This document shows positions 26,174 through 34,442 of a stretch of 64,000 nt of DNA, piece after piece (position 1 is the stretch's first letter; each line of letters opens with the position of its first letter). The translations under genes and the position numbers were made by a program. The DNA comes from Microthrixaceae bacterium. Its GTDB lineage: Bacteria > Actinomycetota > Acidimicrobiia > Acidimicrobiales > Microtrichaceae. The notes below the pieces were generated by a model, which was given only the letters and a program-made list of their open reading frames with translations, ran no database searches and had not been told where the DNA came from. Location of the stretch: NCBI GenBank assembly GCA_023957975.1, contig JAMLGM010000009.1, positions 62,001 to 126,000 on the forward strand, in the 5' to 3' direction.

Positions 26174-27899
26174 GGCGACTTCCGATCGAGACCGCCACCG
26201 GCCCAGGGCCGGCCGACCGAGCCAACCCCGAAGCACTTGCTTCGGCAGCGTCTCGAGCGTGATAGCTCGAGCGGGTGAGCGGCGAGGACTCGACGTGGCT
26301 GATACCGAACTCCTCCTCACCGATCCGCTTCCACTCGGCGAACTCCGCCGGTGTCCACCATCGCTGCACCGGCAGGTGGTGTGCGGTCGGGCGCAGGTAT
26401 TGGCCGATCGTCACGATCGAGGTTCCGACTGCGGCGAGATCGCGGAGGGTCTGAACCACCTCGTCGAAGGTCTCGCCCATGCCGGCGACGAACCCCGACT
26501 TGGTCGTCAACCCGGCCGCGGCGCCTCGTCCGAGCACCGACAGCGACCGTGCGTAGGACGCGCTGGGGCGCACCGCGCGCTGCATCCGGGCGACGGTCTC
26601 GATGTTGTGGTTGAACACCTCAGGGCGAGCGTCGAAAACCAGCCGCAGCGATGCGTCGTCGCCTCGGAAGTCGGAGGTCAGGGCCTCGACCCCGGCGCCG
26701 GGCACCCGCTCGTGGATCGCCCGGATCGTCGCTGCGACATGGGCCGCGCCACCGTCGGGAAGGTCATCGCGGGCCACCATCGTGATCACCGCGAAACGTA
26801 GACCCATGGCGGCCGCGGCCTCGGCGACACGACGGGGTTCGTCGACATCGAGCGCCTCCGGTTTGCGGGTATCGACCAGGCAGAACCCACACGCTCGGGT
26901 ACAACGCTCCCCGCAGACCATGAACGTTGCGGTGCCGTCCGACCAGCACTCCGACAGGTTCGGGCACCCGGCCTCCTCACACACCGTGACCAGGCGCTGC
27001 TCGCGCAGGTGGGAACGAAGCTTCAACACCCCGGCGTCGAGCTTCATCGGGGCGCGCATCCACTCGGGCTTCGGTTCGGTGATCGCCACCTGCTCCTCGA
27101 CCCCGGCCTCGGCGAGGCGCCCCAGGAGACGCAACGAGGTTCCGTCGGATTGGCGGACCGAACTCGAGTACCGAACCGCAGCGCCCGGCCCCTCGCCTCG
27201 CGAGAACGGCGAGAGATCGGCATCGTCGTGGCGCTGTCGCCACACGACATCGGCGCGATCGAGTGCCGACCACCGCTGCTGAGCGCGTGCACACACGGCG
27301 TCGACCACCTCGCGCATCGTCGCGTCGACGCCTTCGAGCGCCATCGACGTGACGCCCTTGTCGGTGATCCCGCACGGAACGATGTGGGAAAACATCGCCG
27401 GGTCGGGGTGCACGTTCAGCGCAAACCCGTGCATGGAGCGCCCGCGGCTGATGCGGACCCCGATGGCGGCGATCTTGCGGGGCCGCGACGTGCCGGCACC
27501 GATCCACACCCCCGGCGACCCCTCGATCACCGAGGCATCGCCGATCCCGAAGTCGCTCAACACGTCGATCAGCAGGTGCTCAAGGTTCAACACGTGGTCG
27601 CGGGTCGACGGCATCTCGCCGGCCTCGTGATCGGCCAAGGTCACGATCGGGTAGCCGACGAGCTGGCCAGGACCGTGATAGGTCACGTCGCCGCCGCGAT
27701 CGGCACGCACGAGTTGGGCACCGACTTCGTGAGGATCGATGAGGATGTTCGCCGCATCCGCCCGTACGCCCATCGTGTAGGTGTGCGGATGTTCGAGCAG
27801 CAGCAGGTAGTCCTGCTTGGTGTGCGCATGCAGCGCCCGCTGGAGGCCGAGCGCGTCGTCGTAATCGACCCGGCCCAACCAGCGAGCGTGCAGCGCCAC
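26166..27899 (-). CDS. lipB-lipA: LipB-LipA fusion: octanoyltransferase plus lipoyl synthase
   Basis: One 577-residue frame carries both steps of de novo lipoate assembly. Residues 1-215 are LipB: HGPGQLVGYP, Lys142 in RKIAAIG and the acyl-thioester Cys176 in VPCGITDKG. A linker of about 55 residues follows. Residues 275-560 are LipA: auxiliary cluster C307-x4-C312-x5-C318, radical-SAM cluster C333-x3-C337-x2-C340, and the C-terminal RSSYHA serine. Every catalytic residue is intact, so both halves should work, loading octanoyl onto E2 lysines and inserting sulfur. GTG at 27899 lies 5 bp after the E2 stop. In most bacteria these are two genes. Confidence 0.93.
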   Translation of the reverse strand: MALHARWLGRVDYDDALGLQRALHAHTKQDYLLLLEHPHTYTMGVRADAANILIDPHEVGAQLVRADRGGDVTYHGPGQLVGYPIVTLADHEAGEMPSTRDHVLNLEHLLIDVLSDFGIGDASVIEGSPGVWIGAGTSRPRKIAAIGVRISRGRSMHGFALNVHPDPAMFSHIVPCGITDKGVTSMALEGVDATMREVVDAVCARAQQRWSALDRADVVWRQRHDDADLSPFSRGEGPGAAVRYSSSVRQSDGTSLRLLGRLAEAGVEEQVAITEPKPEWMRAPMKLDAGVLKLRSHLREQRLVTVCEEAGCPNLSECWSDGTATFMVCGERCTRACGFCLVDTRKPEALDVDEPRRVAEAAAAMGLRFAVITMVARDDLPDGGAAHVAATIRAIHERVPGAGVEALTSDFRGDDASLRLVFDARPEVFNHNIETVARMQRAVRPSASYARSLSVLGRGAAAGLTTKSGFVAGMGETFDEVVQTLRDLAAVGTSIVTIGQYLRPTAHHLPVQRWWTPAEFAEWKRIGEEEFGISHVESSPLTRSSYHARDAAEASASGLARSAGPGPVAVSIGSRHG

Positions 27900-27904
27900 C
27901 GGCC

Positions 27905-29638
27905 TCAGAGCTCCGCGGCCCAGTCGCGGGTCTCGATGATGTCGCGGACCCGGTCCATGAACGCCGCCGCGTAGGCCCCGTCGAACGCGCGGTGATCCCA
28001 GCTGAGCGTGAGGTTACCGACCGAGTGGATGGCGATTGATTCGCTCCCATCGGGCAACTCGACCACCACCGGACGTCGCTTGATGCCATCGGTTGACAGG
28101 ATCGCCACCTGCGGTTGGTTGATGATCGGGGCGACGAGCAGCGTGCCGAAGGTTCCCGAGTTGGAGATCGTGAAGGTGCCACCGGAGAGGTCGTCCGGGG
28201 AGAGTTGTTTCGAACGAGCCCGGGTGGCGACGTCGTGGAGATCGCGGGCGATCTGTCGCAACCGCTTACCGTCGGCCCCCGGGACCACCGGGGCCAGCAG
28301 CGCCTCGAAATTCACGTCAACCGCGTAGGCCATGTTGACCGCGCCGTGCACGATCAACTCGTTCGCTCCGACCGTGGCGTTGAGGTTCGGGAACTCGTGC
28401 AACGCGTCGACGACCGCCCGCGTGATGAACGGAAGATACGTGAGCGAAAACCCCTCCTCGGCCTTCCACGCTTCCTTGGCGGCCTTTCGGACCCGCTCGA
28501 CCCCCTCGTAGTCGACCTCGGTCGCCGTGATGACGTGCGCCGAGGTCGCCAGGCTCCGCACCATGTGTTCTGCCGTGAGTCGTCGAATGTTGTTGAACGG
28601 GATGACGGTGTCGCCCGCACCTGCAGTTGGGACCTGGGCCGGCGTTGGCGCGGGTGCTGACGGCGTGGGCGCAGCGGTCGCGGGTGCTGACGGCGTGGGC
28701 GCAACGGTTGCGGGCGCAGACCTGAGGGCGTCGCCGTCGATGACGCGCAGGACGTCCTCTCGTGTGATGCGCCCGCCGACGCCGGTGCCGGCGATCGTCG
28801 ACGGATCGAGGTTGTGCTCGTCGATGAGGCGCCGCACGAGCGGTGACAAAAGACGTCCCGAGGTTGCAGCCCCGACCGCAGGCTCGCCCGCGACCGGTGT
28901 TGAAACGACAGCGGCGGGAGCCGGAGCCGGCGCGGGTGCTGGAGCCGGCGCGGAAGCCGGCGCCGGAGGAGCGGGGGCCGCGGGCGCGGCAGCCGCTGAT
29001 GCCCCGACCGAATCCGACAGCACCGCGATGACGGTTCCGACATCGACCGTGTCGCCTTCGTTGACGCGAATCTCCACGAGCGTCCCCGACGCCGGCGACG
29101 GCACCTCGGAATCGACCTTGTCGGTCGACACCTCGAACAACGGCTCATCCTCGGCGACCGAGTCTCCGACCTGCTTGAACCACTTCGTAATCGTGCCCTC
29201 GGTCACCGATTCGCCGAGCTGGGGCAGTACCACGTCGAGGTTCGCTCCACCCGCAGCCACAGCAGGAGCGGATGCCTCGGATGTCGCCTCGGGTGCGGCC
29301 GCCTGCACCGGAGAGGGGACCTCCACAGCGGGGACCTCCACCGCAGGAACTTCCACCGAACGGGGGGCCGCTGGCTCCTGTGGCGCAGGCGCCTCGGCCG
29401 AAGCGCCATCGCCGACTAGGGCCAGGACCACGCCGACATCGACGGTCTCCCCCTCGGGTACCAGAATCTCGGTGATGGTCCCCGAGATCGGCGACGGGAC
29501 CTCGGAGTCGACCTTGTCGGTCGACACCTCGAACAACGGCTCATCCTCGGCGACCGAGTCTCCAACCTGCTTGAACCACTTCGTAATCGTGCCCTCAGTC
29601 ACCGACTCTCCGAGCTGGGGCATCACGATTTCGGCCAT
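27905..29638 (-). CDS. sucB: Dihydrolipoyl acyltransferase (E2) of a 2-oxoacid dehydrogenase complex
   Basis: A 577-residue E2. Two lipoyl domains carry the lysine in STDKVDS (K42 and K174), each followed by an Ala/Pro-rich swinging linker. A peripheral E3-binding domain lies near residues 265-305 (SPLVRRLIDEHNLD, GTGVGGRITREDV). The C-terminal catalytic domain ends in DHRAFDG, the active-site His/Asp. With aceE at 38454 and lpd next door it probably serves pyruvate dehydrogenase (DlaT-like) and perhaps 2-oxoglutarate dehydrogenase; sequence alone cannot decide. ATG at 29638 is chosen at the domain start, with AGGGAAGCAGG upstream. Confidence 0.92.
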   Translation of the reverse strand: MAEIVMPQLGESVTEGTITKWFKQVGDSVAEDEPLFEVSTDKVDSEVPSPISGTITEILVPEGETVDVGVVLALVGDGASAEAPAPQEPAAPRSVEVPAVEVPAVEVPSPVQAAAPEATSEASAPAVAAGGANLDVVLPQLGESVTEGTITKWFKQVGDSVAEDEPLFEVSTDKVDSEVPSPASGTLVEIRVNEGDTVDVGTVIAVLSDSVGASAAAAPAAPAPPAPASAPAPAPAPAPAPAAVVSTPVAGEPAVGAATSGRLLSPLVRRLIDEHNLDPSTIAGTGVGGRITREDVLRVIDGDALRSAPATVAPTPSAPATAAPTPSAPAPTPAQVPTAGAGDTVIPFNNIRRLTAEHMVRSLATSAHVITATEVDYEGVERVRKAAKEAWKAEEGFSLTYLPFITRAVVDALHEFPNLNATVGANELIVHGAVNMAYAVDVNFEALLAPVVPGADGKRLRQIARDLHDVATRARSKQLSPDDLSGGTFTISNSGTFGTLLVAPIINQPQVAILSTDGIKRRPVVVELPDGSESIAIHSVGNLTLSWDHRAFDGAYAAAFMDRVRDIIETRDWAAEL

Positions 29639-29655
29639 GTCCTGCTTCCCTTCTG

Positions 29656-29714
29656 TGTGAGAGCGTTCGCCGTGACCGTAGGACACGCGCGTTTCGGGGA
29701 AATTCGCTCTCACA
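29656..29714. promoter_or_regulatory. 10-bp inverted repeat in the E2 gene leader
   Basis: TGTGAGAGCG (29656-29665) and its exact complement CGCTCTCACA (29705-29714) are separated by 39 bp, directly upstream of the E2 start. It could be a looped operator or a long-range RNA stem over the ribosome-binding site. Confidence 0.4.
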
Positions 29715-29822
29715 TGTCAGCAACCTGTCCGACCACGCTATCGCCTCAACGGCGACCGGCGAGCAACGACACCGACGCCGGCCCGGCCGGCATCGACCCG
29801 ACCGGCACCACGCGGCCGATCG

Positions 29823-29841
29823 CGTCGCTGCCGCAGCGACG
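29823..29841 (-). terminator. Hairpin downstream of lpd
   Basis: CGTCGCTG-CCG-CAGCGACG, a perfect 8-bp stem 17 bp past the lpd stop on the minus strand, without a U-tract. It may partly uncouple lpd from the E2 gene, which starts 220 bp further on. Confidence 0.45.
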
Positions 29842-29858
29842 GGGCGGGAAGCGTCGCG

Positions 29859-31271
29859 TCAGTGCAACGAACGACCGGTCAGTGCGATCACCGTCTCGCC
29901 GAAGAGCTCGCTCAGCGACGGGTGCGGCTGGATCAGCGCCGCCAGTTCGTCCACGGTCGCCTCCCAGTTGACCGCGAGATACCCCTGGCCAAGCTGCTCG
30001 GTCACCCACGGCCCAACCATGTGCACCCCCAAAATGGTGCCGGCCGTTCCGTCCGCCCGCTTCTCGGCGATGACCTTCACCAGGCCGTCGGTGTCGCCGA
30101 GGATCTGGGCGCGACCGTTGCCGGCAAAGCGATGCTTGGATACCACGACCTCGTACCCCGCAGCCTTCGCCGACTCCTCGGAGTGACCGGCGAACGCGAC
30201 CTCCGGGTGGCAGTAGATCGCCCAAGGCACCTTGGAGTAGTCCACCGGTGCCGGGTTCTCGCCGAGGATGTCCTTGACGACGTTGATGCCCTCGATGAAT
30301 CCGATGTGTGCCAACTGCGGGGTGTTGATGCAATCTCCCACCGCCCACACCCCCGGCTCGGCGGTGCGACAGTTGGGGTCGACGACGTAGAAGCCGCGTT
30401 CATCGATGACGACATCGGTTCCCTCGCCAACCACGCCCGACGACACCGGCGTGCGTCCGATCGACACCACCACGATGTCGACGTCGAGGCCGTCGCCCTC
30501 ACCGAAGGTCACCGTCGTGCCCCCAGCGGGGCGGGGCTGATGACCGGTCACCGACACGCCGGTTCGGATGTCGATGCCCTTCTTCTTGAACGCGCGCTCG
30601 ACGACCTTGGCTGCGTCTGAGTCGCACCCGGGAAGGATCTTCGGCAACCCTTCGAGAATCGTGACGGCGACCCCCATGTCGGCCAGGGTCGAGGCGAACT
30701 CGCAACCGATCGCACCGCCGCCGATGACCGCCGCGCTCGACGGCAGTTTGCGCAGGTCGAGAAACTCGTCGGAGGTGAACACGATCGTTCCGTCCGGTTC
30801 GAACCCGCCGATCGTGCGGGGCACCGATCCGGTCGCCAACACGATCGCCGTTCCGAGCAGCGTCGACTGCGAGCCGTCGCTGCCGACCACGTTGACCTGA
30901 TGGGACGGCCCGAGCAGCCCGGTGCCTTCGTAGACATCGATCTTGCGGCCCTTCACAAGGCTCTTGAGCCCGCCGAACATGGTGTCGACGACGCGCTGCT
31001 TGCGATCGATCGTCACGTTCCAGTCGATTCCGGTCTCTTCGGAGAACACGCCGAACTCGGCCGAATGCTTCACGGCCCGGCGCACCGCCGCGGTTTCCAA
31101 CAGCTCCTTGGCCGGGATGCAGCCGCGGTGCAGGCAGGTTCCTCCGAGCTTGTCCTTTTCGATGAGTGCGATCTTCAGGCCGGCGCTCGCGCCATACAAC
31201 GCGGTCGCGTAACCGCCAGGTCCGCCGCCGATCACGACGACGTCATAGAGCGAGGGGTTGATCTGTTCCAC
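29859..31271 (-). CDS. lpd: Dihydrolipoyl dehydrogenase (E3)
   Basis: A 470-residue flavoprotein that reoxidises the dihydrolipoyl arms of E2 and passes electrons to NAD+. It has an FAD motif GGGPGGYATA near residue 13, the redox disulfide in GGTCLHRGCIP, an NAD-binding GGGAIGCEFAS, the second FAD block VWAVGDCINTPQLAH and the C-terminal HPSLSELFGE that completes the partner active site. GTG at 31271 is preceded by GAGGA at 6-nt spacing. It heads the minus-strand lipoate operon and would serve both the E2 encoded next and AceE. Confidence 0.94.
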   Translation of the reverse strand: MEQINPSLYDVVVIGGGPGGYATALYGASAGLKIALIEKDKLGGTCLHRGCIPAKELLETAAVRRAVKHSAEFGVFSEETGIDWNVTIDRKQRVVDTMFGGLKSLVKGRKIDVYEGTGLLGPSHQVNVVGSDGSQSTLLGTAIVLATGSVPRTIGGFEPDGTIVFTSDEFLDLRKLPSSAAVIGGGAIGCEFASTLADMGVAVTILEGLPKILPGCDSDAAKVVERAFKKKGIDIRTGVSVTGHQPRPAGGTTVTFGEGDGLDVDIVVVSIGRTPVSSGVVGEGTDVVIDERGFYVVDPNCRTAEPGVWAVGDCINTPQLAHIGFIEGINVVKDILGENPAPVDYSKVPWAIYCHPEVAFAGHSEESAKAAGYEVVVSKHRFAGNGRAQILGDTDGLVKVIAEKRADGTAGTILGVHMVGPWVTEQLGQGYLAVNWEATVDELAALIQPHPSLSELFGETVIALTGRSLH

Positions 31272-31374
31272 GGGAGTCCTCTTGGTCGAAGAGCTTGGTC
31301 GTTGAGCTCGGTCGCCGGCGCGAATCTGACGCGACCAGGTGCGACCCTGCGAGCATAGGTCCCCGCGACCGCCC

Positions 31375-31467
31375 TCAGCGCGAGACCATCCAGAACTGAA
31401 CGGCGGCTGCGGCGAGGATCACCACACCACACACCACGGCCATCGTGATCAGCATTCGAGTACTCAC
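31375..31467 (-). CDS. Candidate 30-residue membrane micropeptide
   Basis: A GTG-started ORF of 30 codons: a short basic N-terminus (MSTRM), one hydrophobic helix (LITMAVVCGVVILAAAAVQF) and a basic end (WMVSR). It is supported by a TACGCT -10 box ending exactly 7 nt before the GTG, the spacing seen at many genes of this window, and by a clean one-helix design. It lies between divergent-facing lpd and dprE2. No family is recognised, and it could be chance; expression evidence is lacking. Confidence 0.45.
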   Translation of the reverse strand: MSTRMLITMAVVCGVVILAAAAVQFWMVSR

Positions 31468-31474
31468 GCGAAAC

Positions 31475-31480
31475 AGCGTA
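31475..31480 (-). promoter_or_regulatory. Leaderless -10 element of the micropeptide ORF
   Basis: On the minus strand TACGCT ends 7 nt before the GTG at 31467. Confidence 0.4.
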
Positions 31481-31563
31481 CGGGACGTGAGCCCCCGCCC
31501 CGATTCCGATACCCTGCCAAGCGGATTCACCCGCCCCGCACCCAACCTCTGGGAGACGCCCCC

Positions 31564-32322
31564 ATGCGCGACGCTGTCGGCAACATCGCTTCGATTCTGG
31601 TTCTCGGAGGTGGCTCTGAAATTGCGGTCGAGACGATCAAGGCGCTCACCAAACGGCGTCTTCGGCGAGTCGTTCTCGCCGTGCGCTCCCCCGACAAGGT
31701 GGCCGACGTTGTCGACGATCTGCGATCGCGTGGCCTCGAGGTCGCCGCGATCCCGTTCGACGGCGCCGACATCGCCTCCCACGACCGGGTCATCGCCTCG
31801 GCCTTCGACGACGGTGACTTCGACGTCGTGTTGTCCGCCTTCGGTCAGCTCGGCGATCAGGACGAACTGGACGACGACCCGACCGCCGCCGGCGAACTCG
31901 CGGTCGTGAACTATGCGGGCCAGGTGTCGGCGCTCACCGCCGTCGCGAAACAGCTGAAAATCCAAGGCCATGGAACGATCGTCGTGTTGAGCTCGGTCGC
32001 CGGCGAACGGGTCCGCAAAGACAACGCCACCTACGGTTCGACCAAGGCCGGACTCGACGGATTCGCCCAAGGCCTCGGCGACCGCCTCCGTGGAACCGGC
32101 GTCGGAGTGATGATCGTGCGACCGGGATTCGTCCATACCAGGATGACCGAGGGCATGGACCCTGCTCCGCTGTCGACGACCCCGGACGCGGTGGCCGCCG
32201 ACATCGTGTCGGGATTGGACCGAGGCGCGACGGTCATCTGGTCGCCAGCGGCGCTTCGCTACCTGTTCTCGGCCCTGCGGCACCTGCCTCGACCGCTGTG
32301 GCGAATCGTGTCGAATCGCTGA
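31564..32322 (+). CDS. dprE2: DprE2-like decaprenylphospho-2-keto-ribose reductase
   Basis: A 252-residue short-chain dehydrogenase that closely follows mycobacterial DprE2 along its length: DAVGN then LVLGGGSEIA at the N-terminus, SAFGQLGDQDEL in the middle, SSVAGERVRKDN and the catalytic YGSTKAGLDGF (Tyr-x3-Lys), then RPGFVHTRM and a basic C-terminus. DprE2 reduces the 2-keto intermediate to give decaprenylphosphoryl-arabinose, the arabinan donor of the cell wall. ATG at 31564 has GGGAG about 8 nt upstream and a TACCCT -10 at 31510. The partner oxidase DprE1 is not in this window. Confidence 0.85.
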   Translation: MRDAVGNIASILVLGGGSEIAVETIKALTKRRLRRVVLAVRSPDKVADVVDDLRSRGLEVAAIPFDGADIASHDRVIASAFDDGDFDVVLSAFGQLGDQDELDDDPTAAGELAVVNYAGQVSALTAVAKQLKIQGHGTIVVLSSVAGERVRKDNATYGSTKAGLDGFAQGLGDRLRGTGVGVMIVRPGFVHTRMTEGMDPAPLSTTPDAVAADIVSGLDRGATVIWSPAALRYLFSALRHLPRPLWRIVSNR

Positions 32323-32420
32323 GCCCCTGTCGCCAAAGGCCCTCAGGCGTTAGTGTCTCGGCCAACGAGGTGGATTCGAACGGTCGACAGGCCGTGACGG
32401 GTCGATCAAAGGGGGGAACC

Positions 32421-34391
32421 ATGTTCATCGCCAAACGCCGAACCCGAGTTGTCGGCTTGTTGAGCACCGTGGCGCTGTTCGCTGCGACCGCGTGTGTCGA
32501 GTCATCGTCGTCATCAACGCCGCTCACCGACCTCACGATCACGGCGCCGTCGTTCAGCGTCGTGTACGGCTCTGACATCGCCTCGATCGAACCGACCTAC
32601 TCGCCGCGCAAGGTGACGACCAGCGGCCTGCAGTGTTCGACCACCGCCACGGCAACCAGCCCCGTCGGCACCTATCCCGTCGTGTGTTCGGGAGCCACTT
32701 ATGGGACGACCAACATCAGCTATGTCGATGGGGTCATCACCATCACCCCGGCCCCACTGACGATTCAGGCCTCGAGCGGCAACCTGATCCCGACCGACCC
32801 GGCGCCCGTCATCACCCCGCTCTACACCGGCCTTCGCGCCGGCGACACCGCACCGGCCACCGCACCGCTGTGTTCGACGACGGCGACGACTTCCTCGCCG
32901 TACGGGACCTACCCCACGACCTGCGTCGGTGCGGCCGATGCCAACTACACGATCACCACGATCGACGGAACGATGCAGGTCGCCGCAGCGCGTTTGACGG
33001 TGCAGGCATCGTCGGCAGCGATGACCCAGGGTGACCCGCTCCCGCTGGTGACCGCGGCCTACAGCGGGTGGGTCGACGGCGACACCGCCATCGACGTCGG
33101 GGCCACCTGTCGACCACTCGTCGCAGCGAACCCGCCCGCCGGTCAGTTCCCCACGGGCTGCAGTGGAGCGAGCGACTCGAAATACGCGTTCACCTACGTC
33201 GACGGCACGATCGATGTCGCCGCCGCCGGGCTCATCAGCTACCAGAACGCCGTCGCGGTCACCAGCGTCGCCCCCGCCTCGAACGGGGTGACCCTTCCCT
33301 CCTCGTCGATTTCGGTGTTCGACCGCAGCCCCGGAACGGGCTTCGGCGACTTCACCAACCTCACCATCGCCACCACCTCCGGCCTGCAGATCGTGTCGTG
33401 CACGGGAGGCAACCCCACCACCTTCACCGGCTGCACCGGAGGGACCGGGACGCTGCACACCGGCGCGGCGGTCACCACCGCCGCCCCAACCGATTTCGCC
33501 CTGTCCAGCATCATCCCGGGTGGAAAGACCGGCTTCCACCCGACCTCGGTCGAGGTGGTGAGCGACGTCGCCCAGCAGCTGCGGTTGGTGCCGACCAGCG
33601 TCGTGCGCCGCGGCGACGACAGCTACGTTCGCTACCTTCAATCGAGCTGGCCATTCGGTTCCGGCAACATGACGATCGGCTACTGCCGCACCGAGTCGGT
33701 CTACTCACCCGCCAGCAGCGACTGTGCGACCGTGCGAGTGTCGGTGTTGGCGCCCCAACAGGTGACGATGGGAGCGAGGGTCTCGGTCGCCGGCATCACC
33801 CAAAACCAGTATCAGGTCCTCAACATCGGATCACGGGCCGCGACGGTCGCCAAGCCCGGCGACATCGTCGGTCTGCAGGTGGCCGCCGCATCCTCACAGA
33901 TTCCGAACGAGCAAAAGGCCCAGGACGTCACCGCCACGGTGCGCAACGTGCGGACCTTCATGTCGGTGATCCCGATCCCCGCCGGGTTCGAGTTGATCGA
34001 CGCGAAGATCGTCGGCGGTGACGAACGCACGTCGACCGGGTCGGTCGTGGCGGTCTGCACCCAGGACGGGCCCGATTGCACGGCCCGACTCACCGGCAAC
34101 TGGAACCAGACGAAATTCCCCTACGTGCAGGCGAGCATCGGTTCCACGGTCGTTCCCGGGGGCACAACGATCACCCTCCCAGCGCTCGATCTGACCCTGA
34201 GGGCCACCGGCGCGGCCGGGACTCGGGGCACCACCGGACTCAGCCAGTTCCGAAACGTCGTCATCGTCGACGTTCCCGTCGTCGGTTCGACCACGATCAC
34301 CTTCGACTCGTGGCCGAGCAGCGGGTCGAACACGGGTGTGACCCCACCGGTGGCCCCCATGACGCCGCTCATGGACACCGTCATCAACTGA
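32421..34391 (+). CDS. Exported MBG-repeat lipoprotein, unknown role
   Basis: A 656-residue exported protein with a signal peptide ending ALFAATAC (lipobox-like). Three consecutive MBG-type Ig-like repeats of about 80 residues follow (openings LTITAPSFSVVYG, LTIQASSGNLIP, LTVQASSAAMTQ; each closing in TYxDGTIxVAAA style). Each repeat carries a Cys pair (CSTTAT...GTYPTTC) not typical of classic MBG domains, probably forming a disulfide. The C-terminal 400 residues are beta-rich and unfamiliar, with four or more further cysteines. ATG at 32421 has GGGGGGAA upstream. Likely a cell-envelope adhesin or structural protein; this is inference. Confidence 0.82.
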   Translation: MFIAKRRTRVVGLLSTVALFAATACVESSSSSTPLTDLTITAPSFSVVYGSDIASIEPTYSPRKVTTSGLQCSTTATATSPVGTYPVVCSGATYGTTNISYVDGVITITPAPLTIQASSGNLIPTDPAPVITPLYTGLRAGDTAPATAPLCSTTATTSSPYGTYPTTCVGAADANYTITTIDGTMQVAAARLTVQASSAAMTQGDPLPLVTAAYSGWVDGDTAIDVGATCRPLVAANPPAGQFPTGCSGASDSKYAFTYVDGTIDVAAAGLISYQNAVAVTSVAPASNGVTLPSSSISVFDRSPGTGFGDFTNLTIATTSGLQIVSCTGGNPTTFTGCTGGTGTLHTGAAVTTAAPTDFALSSIIPGGKTGFHPTSVEVVSDVAQQLRLVPTSVVRRGDDSYVRYLQSSWPFGSGNMTIGYCRTESVYSPASSDCATVRVSVLAPQQVTMGARVSVAGITQNQYQVLNIGSRAATVAKPGDIVGLQVAAASSQIPNEQKAQDVTATVRNVRTFMSVIPIPAGFELIDAKIVGGDERTSTGSVVAVCTQDGPDCTARLTGNWNQTKFPYVQASIGSTVVPGGTTITLPALDLTLRATGAAGTRGTTGLSQFRNVVIVDVPVVGSTTITFDSWPSSGSNTGVTPPVAPMTPLMDTVIN

Positions 34392-34442
34392 TCGTCGCCC
34401 CTCGTCATGACACAGCCATCACGACACGGCCATCACGACACC

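Noticed and set aside
31375-32283. Minus-strand frame opposite dprE2 as a 300-residue protein.
   Set aside because: Only its last 30 codons have independent support (promoter and hydrophobic helix); the rest is antisense to dprE2.
32514-33641. Minus-strand frame opposite the MBG lipoprotein.
   Set aside because: Gly/Arg-rich shadow of the plus-strand repeats.
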